Origin: Bryobacterales bacterium | GTDB taxonomy: Bacteria > Acidobacteriota > Terriglobia > Bryobacterales > Bryobacteraceae | DNA length: 39,476 nucleotides | NCBI GenBank assembly: GCA_016789745.1 | Contig: JAEUQF010000026.1 | Span: 1 to 39,476, forward strand | Direction of reading: 5' to 3' | Shown here: one piece after another, positions 23,342-30,642 of the stretch | Numbering within the stretch: position 1 is the stretch's first letter | Layout: every line of letters starts with the position of its first letter | Made by a program: the position numbers and the translations under genes | The notes under the pieces: generated by a model | The model's input: the letters and a program-made list of their open reading frames with translations, nothing else | Databases searched by the model: none | What the model was told of the DNA's origin: nothing

Positions 23342-24853
23342 TCACCGCCCGTAGAACTTGTCCACGTCCGCTTTCAGCTTCTGCAGGGAGGGGACGTGGA
23401 TATACATCATGTGTCCCGATTCATAGTCCGTCCAGACGAAGTTCTTGCGTAGCTCTGGCGTCAGGCCCATGTGCGCCACCGTGTACTCCACAGCGTGGAA
23501 CGGCGTCGCCAGGTCGTAGTAGCCTGAAGCTACGAACACGCGCATGTGCGGGTTGCGTTCCATGGCCTGCCGCAGGTCGACGCTGGTGTCCGCGAAGCCT
23601 TGCCCGTACCCGGCGCCCGCAATCCCCCAATCCCAAGGCGCCGTGATGCCTCCGCCCAGAGCGAAGTACTCGCGATCCTCCTGCCCCCAACCCAATTCCT
23701 GCCGCGCGTACTGTTCCATCAACGACGTGTAGGGCGGGCGGATGGCCGTCAGGCTGGGATCGAACTCCGGCGCCTCCCCAAGCGCACCACCGGCGTGTCC
23801 GGTGAGCCTGCCATCCAGACGCCCAACGCTAAGGCCCTTATCGCGAAGCAGTTCCTTGCAGAAGTGCTGGATCTCGACGCGCAGCTCGCTCGCTTCCAGA
23901 AACGTTCGCGAGAGCCCCGTCAGCCGCGCCAAATGATCGACGCCGCGCTTACGTTCCTCGGCGCTGAGTTGGTCGCCCTTGTAGAGCAGCAGTTGATAAT
24001 CTCCGCCTGCAAACCGCCTTGCTTCCGCCACGACTTTCGCCAAACCAGCCTGCTGCAAGTCGGCGGGCAGTCGCTTGTGATACCACGCAATGGCCGTGTA
24101 GGTAGGCAGGAACAGCGCGTAAGGCAGGTCGTTGCCCGGGGCGAAGCGCGCCGTCTGGAAGTTCATGATCGTGGAGACCAGCATCACCCCGTTCAGCCCC
24201 ACGCCATGGTCCAGCAACCATTTCGACAACGCAGAAGCGCGCGTGGTACCGTAGCTTTCCCCCGCCACATACAAGGGCGACGTCCAGCGCTTCGTCTGAT
24301 TGAGATACTGCCGGATGAACGTGCCGACGCTCTCGGTGTCGCCCCGCAACCCGAAAAACTTCTTCGCCGTCTCGCGATCCTTCGCACGGCTGAAACCGGT
24401 GCCGACCGGGTCAATGAAAACCAGGTCGCTTTTATCTAGCCAAGTCGACGCGTTGTCCTCCAACCTGTAGGGCGCGGGAGGCAGAGAGCCGTCATCATTC
24501 ATCCGCACCCGCCGTGGCCCGATCGCTCCTAAGTGCAGCCATAACGAGCCGGCCCCGGGGCCGCCATTGAAGCAGAACGTGAGCGGGCGGGCAGCGTCAT
24601 CGGCGGCTTTCGGCCGCCGCGTATAGGCCACATAGAAGAGGTTTGCCTCAATCTCGCCGGCCTCATTGCGAAGCGGCATCATGCCCACCGTCGAGTGATA
24701 CTGCAGCGTGCCCTGTGCGGTCCGGATCTCATGTTCCCGCGTGACCGGGGCGACTTCCGTCAGATTGCGCCGTTGCGCCGGCTGTGGAGCCGGAGCGGGC
24801 GTCTGGGCGGAAAGTGCGGTCACCAGCAGCAACACGAGAAGCATGAGAGTCAT
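23342..24853 (-). CDS. Secreted S10-family serine carboxypeptidase
   Basis: The 503-residue protein has an N-terminal signal peptide (MTLMLLVLLLVTALSAQ). The alpha/beta-hydrolase features of peptidase family S10 are clear: NGGPGAGS (96-103), IDPVGTGFS, the nucleophile S200 in GESYGT, the acid D447 in GYYDLATP, and H481 in YESGHMMY. It should cleave C-terminal residues from peptides outside the cytoplasm. A second in-frame ATG three codons in is an equally possible start; neither has a clear ribosome binding site. The start lies 33 bases from the divergent MatB-like gene, so the promoters must be compact or overlap coding sequence. Confidence 0.92.
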   Translation of the reverse strand: MTLMLLVLLLVTALSAQTPAPAPQPAQRRNLTEVAPVTREHEIRTAQGTLQYHSTVGMMPLRNEAGEIEANLFYVAYTRRPKAADDAARPLTFCFNGGPGAGSLWLHLGAIGPRRVRMNDDGSLPPAPYRLEDNASTWLDKSDLVFIDPVGTGFSRAKDRETAKKFFGLRGDTESVGTFIRQYLNQTKRWTSPLYVAGESYGTTRASALSKWLLDHGVGLNGVMLVSTIMNFQTARFAPGNDLPYALFLPTYTAIAWYHKRLPADLQQAGLAKVVAEARRFAGGDYQLLLYKGDQLSAEERKRGVDHLARLTGLSRTFLEASELRVEIQHFCKELLRDKGLSVGRLDGRLTGHAGGALGEAPEFDPSLTAIRPPYTSLMEQYARQELGWGQEDREYFALGGGITAPWDWGIAGAGYGQGFADTSVDLRQAMERNPHMRVFVASGYYDLATPFHAVEYTVAHMGLTPELRKNFVWTDYESGHMMYIHVPSLQKLKADVDKFYGR

Positions 24854-24886
24854 GGTAGCGCGGCATGTTCTGATAGAGAGGTAGAC

Positions 24887-26302
24887 ATGAATCTGACCCA
24901 GCTTTTCGACCTGTCGCTACAGGGGCGTGCCGCCCAGCCTGCCCTGGAATTCCAGGGCGTTTCCTACTCCTTCGGCGATATCGAAGCGCGCGCCAATCGC
25001 ACAGCGCACTGGCTGCTCGATCAAGGAGTCAGCCGCGGCGACCGCATCTGCGTCTATCTGCCGAACTGCCTGGAAATCGTCGACCTGTTCCTGGCCTGCA
25101 CGCGCACCGGCGTCATCTTCGTACCGGTGAACATTCTTTATCGCGATCGCGAAATCCAGCACATCCTGGGCGACGCCAAGCCATCGCTGTTTGTGAATGA
25201 CTGCGCGATGCTGGCCGATGCGGCGGCCAAGCCCTCCACGCGGCCCGCGCTGCCGGCCCTGGAAGGCGACGACATCGCCGCGATTGTCTACACCTCCGGC
25301 ACCACCGGCGTCTCGAAGGGCGCCATGCTGACGCATAACAACTTCCTGGCGAACGCCACCAATCTCGTCACCTGCTGGCAGATCACCTCGGCGGACAGGC
25401 TGCTGCTGCCGCTCCCGCTGTTCCATGTGCATGGGCTGGGTAACGGCATCCCCTGCTGGCTGGCCACCGGCTTTCACGTGCGCCTGTTGGAGCGCTTCGA
25501 ACACTCCACCGCCACCGAACAGTTTCTGGATTACCAGCCGACGTTGTTCTTCGGCGTTCCCACCATGTACGTTCGGCTTCTGGAGACCGCGCCCGAAGCG
25601 GCCCGTCAGATCGGCGCGCGCATGCGGCTATGGGTATCGGGTTCGGCGCCCCTGCCGCCACAAGTGCTGGATGATTTCCAGAAGCTGTTCGGCCACACCA
25701 TCCTCGAACGCTACGGCATGACGGAAACCCTGATGAACATCAGCAATCCCTATACGGGAGAACGCCGCGCCGGAACCGTTGGCTTCCCGCTGCCGGGCGT
25801 CTCCGTGCGCATCCTGGACGCCGACGGCAACGACATCGCACCAGACGCCACCGGCGAACTGCACCTGAAAGGCCCGAACCTGTTCGCCGGCTATTGGGGC
25901 CGCGAACAGGCTACCCGCGATGCCTTCCGCGACGGCTGGTTCAAGACCGGCGACATGGGCACACGCGCCGAAGATGGCTACATCACGCTACAAGGCCGCA
26001 AGAGCGACCTCATCATCTCCAGCGGCTTCAATATCTATCCGCGCGAAGTGGAGGAGTTCCTGCTGGAACAGCCAGAAGTGGCCGAAGCCGCGGTGATCGG
26101 CGTGCCAGACCCGCGCAAGGGCGAGATCCCGGTGGCGTTCATCGTGCCTCGCCCCGGCGCCTCCCTGGATGGTCTGGAGGAACGCTGCCGGCAGAACCTG
26201 GCCAGCTTCAAAGTGCCGAAGCAGATGGTGACGGTGGACAAGCTGCCACGGACAGCCCTCGGAAAAGTACAGAAACACATACTGGCAAGCCAGATGCCCT
26301 AA
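24887..26302 (+). CDS. MatB-like acyl-CoA synthetase (malonyl-CoA synthetase candidate)
   Basis: The 471-residue ANL-superfamily adenylating enzyme has the P-loop YTSGTTGVSK (135-144), a YGMTE motif (276-280), GWFKTGDMG (350-358) and the catalytic lysine K460 in RTALGK. The central region (FHVHGL, FFGVPTMYVRLLE, SGSAPL, ERYGMTET-MNISNPY-GERRAGTVGFPLP) resembles malonyl-CoA synthetase MatB as I remember it, so malonate or methylmalonate is the likeliest substrate; this is inference. The ATG at 24887 is preceded by GAGAGG. An in-frame extension to 24695 would overlap the divergent S10 gene and was rejected. It heads a cluster with a lipid kinase and a metallophosphoesterase. Confidence 0.87.
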   Translation: MNLTQLFDLSLQGRAAQPALEFQGVSYSFGDIEARANRTAHWLLDQGVSRGDRICVYLPNCLEIVDLFLACTRTGVIFVPVNILYRDREIQHILGDAKPSLFVNDCAMLADAAAKPSTRPALPALEGDDIAAIVYTSGTTGVSKGAMLTHNNFLANATNLVTCWQITSADRLLLPLPLFHVHGLGNGIPCWLATGFHVRLLERFEHSTATEQFLDYQPTLFFGVPTMYVRLLETAPEAARQIGARMRLWVSGSAPLPPQVLDDFQKLFGHTILERYGMTETLMNISNPYTGERRAGTVGFPLPGVSVRILDADGNDIAPDATGELHLKGPNLFAGYWGREQATRDAFRDGWFKTGDMGTRAEDGYITLQGRKSDLIISSGFNIYPREVEEFLLEQPEVAEAAVIGVPDPRKGEIPVAFIVPRPGASLDGLEERCRQNLASFKVPKQMVTVDKLPRTALGKVQKHILASQMP

Positions 26303-26310
26303 ATGCCGAT

Positions 26311-27234
26311 GTGCGCACCGCAGTTATCCTAAACGCCTCTTCGGGCTCGGACGACAAGCAACCAGCCGCCGATGCCATCTGGGAGGCCTTCCGCGAAGCC
26401 GGTGAAGCCTGCGATGTCCTGGAAGTCGCAGCAGGCACTGACATTAAGGACTTGGCCCGGAGGGCGGTGGAGCAAGGCGCGGGACGCGTGATCGCCGGCG
26501 GTGGCGATGGCACGCTACGGGCGGTGGCGGCGGCACTGGCCGGAACCGGGGCGGAGATGGGGCTGTTGCCCGTCGGCACCCTGAACCATTTTGCACGGGA
26601 TATGAAAATTCCACTCGACGACCTCGCCGGTGCGGCGCGCATCGCAGCCCGCGGTACTTCGGTCGCGGTCGACGTCGCGGAAGTGAACGGGCATGTCTTC
26701 CTGAACAACGCCGTCCTGGGGTTGTACCCGGTCTATCGGGCCGAGCGGCACAAACGGGAACGGCGGGGATGGGGGACGCGCCGCGCCATCCTGGGGGCGA
26801 TCCTGCGCACCGCCCGGCGCTATCCGCTGCTGACGGTGCGCCTGGTTGCCGACGGGCTACCGGCGGTCCGGCGCACCGCCTACATCATGGTCGCCAACAA
26901 CGCCCATGCCATGGAAGGCTGGAAGCCCTGGGAACGCGAGCGCATGACCGAAGGCTCGCTCTGGGTCTACGTCCTGCGCGACCGCAGCCGCGTCGCCTGG
27001 ATCCGCGTGCTCATGCGGCTGCTCCGCGGCGAAGCGCTGGCGCAAACCGAGTTCGAGGTCTTCGAAGCGAGCGAAGTGCGCGTCGAAATGGCCAACCCGC
27101 AAGTGAGCATTTCCCTCGATGGCGAGATCGTAAAACTGAAACCGCCATTGGCGTTCCGCTCCCGCCCGCGCGACTTGCGCGTCGTAGTGGCGCCCGACAG
27201 CGAACGCATCGGAGAGGTGCTCTGCGAACGATAG
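26311..27234 (+). CDS. Diacylglycerol kinase-family lipid kinase
   Basis: The 307-residue protein belongs to the DAGK catalytic-domain family (DgkB/YegS/LCB5-like). It has the nucleotide loop GGGDGTLRAV (63-72) and LPVGTLNHFARD (86-97). The C-terminal beta-sandwich domain ends with an SLDGEI-type motif. It would phosphorylate a diacylglycerol or related lipid at the membrane. The start is the GTG at 26311, 8 bases after the acyl-CoA synthetase stop; an ATG at 26303 is out of frame. The continuous frame upstream is only a shadow of the synthetase gene. The 3' end overlaps the metallophosphoesterase by 13 bases. Confidence 0.88.
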   Translation: MRTAVILNASSGSDDKQPAADAIWEAFREAGEACDVLEVAAGTDIKDLARRAVEQGAGRVIAGGGDGTLRAVAAALAGTGAEMGLLPVGTLNHFARDMKIPLDDLAGAARIAARGTSVAVDVAEVNGHVFLNNAVLGLYPVYRAERHKRERRGWGTRRAILGAILRTARRYPLLTVRLVADGLPAVRRTAYIMVANNAHAMEGWKPWERERMTEGSLWVYVLRDRSRVAWIRVLMRLLRGEALAQTEFEVFEASEVRVEMANPQVSISLDGEIVKLKPPLAFRSRPRDLRVVVAPDSERIGEVLCER

Positions 27235-28070
27235 TTCATGTTTCCGACCTGCATTTCGGGCGCGTGGATCTGAGCGTCGTAACCCCGCTGCTGGAGGCTA
27301 TCCATGCGGCCCGCCCCTCGCTCACCGTCATCTCCGGCGACTTCGTCCAAAACGGCTGGCGCTCTGAATTCGAGCAGGCACGCGCGTTCGTCCAGCGCCT
27401 GCCGCAACCGTGGCTGGCCGTGCCCGGCAACCATGACCTGCCGTTCGTGAACGCCTTCCGCAGAATCATCACCGGCCTGCGGCTCTATCAGGAATACATC
27501 ACAACCGACCTGGAGCCGTTCTGGACCGACAATGAAATCGCCGTGATGGGCATCACCACCGCGCGCCGGCTACAGTTCCGCGGCGGACGCATCGCCCCGG
27601 AACAGATCCGGCGCGTGCAGCGGCGGCTCTGCTCGGTCGACCCGCGCCTGACACGCGTGCTGGTCTCGCACCATCCCTTCGATCTTCACGAAAGCTACCA
27701 CCGGCGCGAACTGGTCGGCAGGGCACGTCTTGCGATGGGACAGTTCGCCCAGTCCGTGGACATCCTCCTGGCCGGCCACATGCACATCAGCCACGCCGGA
27801 CACACCGCCGTCCGTTATAAGCTGCAGGGCCGGTCAGCGATTTTCGTCCAGGCCGGCACCGCCACCTCCACCCGCGGCCGGGGCGAGCCGAACGCCTTCA
27901 ACCGCATCGTCATCGCCCATCCGAACCTCGTCGTCGAACGTCACCAATATCGCGACGGCGCCTTCCATTGTGTGTGTCTCGACAGAGTCCTCCTGGAGCG
28001 GCCCGGGGTTTGTGAAACCCGACCCGAACCGATGCATCCAAAAGATGTACAGGTACGATATCCGCAATAA
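27222..28070 (+). CDS. Metallophosphoesterase, apparently with a CTG start
   Basis: The 282-residue calcineurin-like phosphoesterase has the full metal-site set: D9-x-H11 in VSDLHFG, D40 in SGDF, GNHD (69-72), SHHPF (149-153) and GHMHISH (185-191). It probably hydrolyses a phosphodiester or phosphomonoester; the substrate is unknown. No ATG, GTG or TTG is available in frame near the start. The CTG at 27222 sits where homologues would have ATG (x-R-T-I-V-H-V-S-D), with GGAGAGG (27211-27217) upstream. It is read in the -1 frame relative to the lipid kinase and overlaps its end by 13 bases, so coupling is likely. Alternatives are a rare ATA start at 27231 or a base error. Confidence 0.85.
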   Translation: MRTIVHVSDLHFGRVDLSVVTPLLEAIHAARPSLTVISGDFVQNGWRSEFEQARAFVQRLPQPWLAVPGNHDLPFVNAFRRIITGLRLYQEYITTDLEPFWTDNEIAVMGITTARRLQFRGGRIAPEQIRRVQRRLCSVDPRLTRVLVSHHPFDLHESYHRRELVGRARLAMGQFAQSVDILLAGHMHISHAGHTAVRYKLQGRSAIFVQAGTATSTRGRGEPNAFNRIVIAHPNLVVERHQYRDGAFHCVCLDRVLLERPGVCETRPEPMHPKDVQVRYPQ

Positions 28071-28106
28071 GGTGCCCCACCGGAAACCGGTGAGATTGCA
28101 CCTGTA
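28048..28106. repeat. Nested inverted repeats upstream of the Tat Gfo/Idh/MocA gene
   Basis: An inner hairpin, CACCGG (28078-28083) with CCGGTG (28087-28092) around AAA, is nested within AGGTGC (28070-28075) and GCACCT (28098-28103). An alternative outer pairing is TACAGGT (28048-28054) with ACCTGTA (28100-28106). There is no T run. The right arm overlaps the putative -35 element of the next gene, so it could be an operator or a terminator-like element after the phosphoesterase. Confidence 0.5.
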
Positions 28107-28124
28107 TGCGCCCTTCGCTAGACT
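28096..28124 (+). promoter_or_regulatory. Possible sigma70-like promoter of the Tat Gfo/Idh/MocA gene
   Basis: TTGCAC (28096-28101) and TAGACT (28119-28124) are 17 bases apart and end 17 bases before the ATG. Matches to consensus are moderate (3/6 and 4/6). The -35 lies in the arm of an inverted repeat. Confidence 0.4.
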
Positions 28125-28141
28125 AAGCCCTGAGACCAGCC

Positions 28142-29563
28142 ATGCCTAAGAAGTCCAATCCACCCACCTCCCAGCCCGAGGCGGCGAGCGATCTGACTCG
28201 CCGTGAAGCCGTTCAGGCAGCGGGCGCTGCCGCTGTTGCCGCAACCCTCATCGCCAAGGTCGACGGGTTCCCGGCCATCCAGAAAGTCCGTGCCGCCAAC
28301 AGCACGGTGGGCTACGGTGTGATCGGCACCGGTGGCCGCGGTTCGTACCACCTGGACCACTTCAAGAACGTGGATGGCGGGCGCTGCGTCGCCATCTGCG
28401 ATATCGACGACGCCAACCTCAAGAAGGGGCTCGAGAAGGCACCCGACAAGCCGGCAACCTATAAGGATTACCGTGAACTGCTGTCGCGCAAGGATATCGA
28501 CGCGGTGGTCATCGCCACCCCGATCTTTACGCACTTCCCCATTACCAAGGATGCGATGCTGGCCGGCAAGCATGTCTTCTGCGAAAAGAGCCTCGTGTTC
28601 CAGCCGCAGGAAGTGCACGAACTGCGCCAGATGACCAACGAGCGGCCGAAGCAGACCATGCAGGTAGGCTTGCAGCGGCGCTATAGCGAGTTCTACCAGA
28701 CCGCCAAGCAGATGGTGCAGAAGGGCATGATCGGCGAGGTCACCCACGTCTATGCCCAATGGCACCGCAGCGGCCTGGGCCGCACCTGGACCCCTCCGGC
28801 CTGGCGCTGCTTCAAGAAGTATTCGGGCGGCCTGGTTGGGGAACTCGGCTCGCACCAGATCGACATCGCCGACTGGATGTTCGACTCGCATCCGGAGTTC
28901 GTCACCGGCGTTGGCGGCATCGACCACTTCAAGGACGGCCGCGATGTCTACGACAACGTCCAGCTGATCTTCAAGTATCCGAAGGGCCAGCGCCTGACCG
29001 CCAGCTACATCAGCACGAACAAGCACCTGTCGCTGTTCCAGGGCACCCGCACCGAATTCGGCGAGTTGATCATGGGCAAGGACGGCACCATCGAGATCAC
29101 GGTAGGTACCGATAACGAGCCCGCCATCGGCCTCTGGTACTACGAGCCGGGTCCGAAGGTGGAAGCTGCCGGGAAGAAGAAGGAAAAGAGCGCGTCGGCG
29201 ACGGCCTCGCTCCTCAGCACCGGCCGCGGCGGCCGCCCCCTGCCGATCCTGCTGTCGAAGGACCAGATGTCCGACCAGGACAGCTTCCTCTCCAAGGAAA
29301 TGAAGTTCGCCCGCCGCTGGCTCTACCAGAAGGGTGTCATGACCCCCGAAGAGACCCGCAACCCGGTGGACACGCAGCTCGATTCGTTCCTGGAATGCGT
29401 CCGCTCCGGCAAGAAGCCCGTCGCCGATATCGAGATCGGCTTGGCGGACTCCACCGCCGTCATCCTGGCCAACCTCGCCATGGACGAAGGCCGCCGCGTC
29501 TACATGAACGAAATCCACAACATGGGCAAGCCGGGTGGCGCGCCGCCAGCCAAGAAGGCGTAA
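28142..29563 (+). CDS. Tat-exported Gfo/Idh/MocA-family oxidoreductase
   Basis: The 473-residue protein has a twin-arginine leader (TRREAVQAAGAAAVAATLIA, residues 19-38). A Rossmann loop GVIGTGGRGSYH (59-70) and VVIATPIFTHFPI follow. The family E-K-P motif reads E-K-S (148-150): the key lysine is kept and proline is replaced. VGLQRRYSEFY and LVGELGSHQIDIADWMF supply the substrate-side and histidine region. A lysine-rich, low-complexity insert (KKKEKSASATAS) interrupts the C-terminal domain. It is probably a periplasmic sugar-processing enzyme carrying its cofactor through the Tat system; the substrate is unknown. No strong ribosome binding site precedes the ATG. A terminator follows. Confidence 0.92.
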   Translation: MPKKSNPPTSQPEAASDLTRREAVQAAGAAAVAATLIAKVDGFPAIQKVRAANSTVGYGVIGTGGRGSYHLDHFKNVDGGRCVAICDIDDANLKKGLEKAPDKPATYKDYRELLSRKDIDAVVIATPIFTHFPITKDAMLAGKHVFCEKSLVFQPQEVHELRQMTNERPKQTMQVGLQRRYSEFYQTAKQMVQKGMIGEVTHVYAQWHRSGLGRTWTPPAWRCFKKYSGGLVGELGSHQIDIADWMFDSHPEFVTGVGGIDHFKDGRDVYDNVQLIFKYPKGQRLTASYISTNKHLSLFQGTRTEFGELIMGKDGTIEITVGTDNEPAIGLWYYEPGPKVEAAGKKKEKSASATASLLSTGRGGRPLPILLSKDQMSDQDSFLSKEMKFARRWLYQKGVMTPEETRNPVDTQLDSFLECVRSGKKPVADIEIGLADSTAVILANLAMDEGRRVYMNEIHNMGKPGGAPPAKKA

Positions 29564-29586
29564 GCCTCACGCACCTGCGGAATGAC

Positions 29587-29618
29587 AAAGCCCCGAGCCA
29601 AGCGGCCCGGGGCTTTTT
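29587..29618. terminator. Bidirectional intrinsic terminator
   Basis: AAAGCCCCG (29587-29595) pairs perfectly with CGGGGCTTT (29608-29616) around a 12-base loop. TTTTT follows on the plus strand (29614-29618), and the AAA on the left arm plus flanking bases give a short T run on the minus strand. It separates the convergent Gfo/Idh/MocA and HTH-lysozyme genes. Confidence 0.88.
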
Positions 29619-29644
29619 CTTTCCGTTCGAAGGTCCGGGCCGGA

Positions 29645-30430
29645 CTACCGCGTGACCGCCATCAGGTTCGGCCCCAGCTGCTCCATGACCTGGAAGATGC
29701 GGTCGGCGTACTTGGGGTTCGCCGGATTGTAGATCTTAAGCTTCGTGCGAACGTCCTTGCCGGCATAGATCGGTGAGTTGGCCAGCCGTTCGGAGATGTG
29801 AAATATGGCCTGGGTTGCCGAACGGAAACGGATTTTTCCCGACCCCCAGCCCATCATGTTCGCCCCAACGCCGTGTTTGCCGCCGCTGGATTCGACAAAC
29901 ACAATGCTCGGCAGTAATCGCCAGTCCAGCCCGTGGCGGTCAGCCGCGGCCAGAAAATCGGCGGTCAGGTTCTCAATCGGACACTTGTGCTTCTGCCAGA
30001 ATTCGATCATCGCCTTGTAGCGTGGATCCTTTTCCTGGACATTGGCGGAGGGCGCAGCCGGTTTCTGGCCAAGAATCGACCCCGGGTGACCGAATAGCAG
30101 CGCCAAGGCCGCTCCCCGGGCCAGCGTTTCCTTTACCCGGCGAAGTACGCCATCGGTAGCGGCACGCGTCGCTTCCGCGTTTGCCTCCTCGCGAGCCACA
30201 ATCCGCAGCTTGCGTCCGATCTCGTCGGCGATTTCTTCGTTGATCGCGGCTGCGTACTGCTTCAGGAACGTGTCCCGGTAAATGCCGCCAGGCAGCTTAG
30301 CGAATTCCAGTGCTTCGATTGCCTGCAGATAGTAGCTTGCGATTTTCGTCTGCTTCGCGATCTCCTCCAGGCTTAAACCCCGGGCTTGTCGCAAGGCAGC
30401 GAGCTGCGAAATCTCAGCTTTCAAATCCAT
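29645..30430 (-). CDS. RodZ-type HTH domain fused to a lysozyme-like domain
   Basis: The 261-residue protein starts with a RodZ-like HTH (HTH_25) domain: LRQARGLSLEEIAKQTKI, YLQAIEALEFAKLPGG, FLKQYAAAI (13-63). A charged helix and a short hydrophobic stretch (about 104-114, too short to be a sure membrane span) lead to a C-terminal domain (135-261) resembling lytic transglycosylase or glucosaminidase folds. LLPSIVFVESSGGKHGVGANMMGWGSG carries E180 as the likely catalytic glutamate. HTH_25 normally sits on the cytoplasmic side and murein hydrolases outside, so the combination is odd. A cell-wall role is inferred. Start options are the ATG at 30430 or a TTG three bases earlier; AAAGGAG fits either. 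Confidence 0.8.
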   Translation of the reverse strand: MDLKAEISQLAALRQARGLSLEEIAKQTKIASYYLQAIEALEFAKLPGGIYRDTFLKQYAAAINEEIADEIGRKLRIVAREEANAEATRAATDGVLRRVKETLARGAALALLFGHPGSILGQKPAAPSANVQEKDPRYKAMIEFWQKHKCPIENLTADFLAAADRHGLDWRLLPSIVFVESSGGKHGVGANMMGWGSGKIRFRSATQAIFHISERLANSPIYAGKDVRTKLKIYNPANPKYADRIFQVMEQLGPNLMAVTR

Positions 30431-30433
30431 CAA

Positions 30434-30642
30434 CCATTCAACTCCTTTACGGGGAGGACTTCAGGCCTGCGTACTGCTTGCAGATACCAACTTCGTACTA
30501 CCAAACCCTTGGGGGAAAAGGGTACGGGGGCAAACGAATTCCTGATGGTACCATAAGTCTGGACAGGGGTAGGAAGCCCCATTCCGCCCACGTCCCCAGC
30601 ACTACGTACGTTCTCTTACTGATACCGAAGGAATCCCAGGCG
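30434..30642. other. Divergent intergenic region, HTH-lysozyme gene / YVTN gene
   Basis: These 209 bases contain the ribosome binding sites of both genes (AAAGGAG on the minus strand; AAGGA near 30628 on the plus strand) and a short inverted repeat, CCCTT/AAGGG, near 30507-30525. No convincing sigma70 promoter was recognised on either strand, although both genes should start here. Confidence 0.5.

Noticed and set aside
24695..24886. N-terminal extension of the MatB-like synthetase
   Set aside because: It would lie antisense to the S10 peptidase signal region and has no homology to acyl-CoA synthetases; ATG at 24887 has its own ribosome binding site.
28118..29518. A 466-codon open frame on the minus strand opposite the Tat Gfo/Idh/MocA gene
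   Set aside because: Shadow of a well-supported gene; no domain or ribosome binding site.
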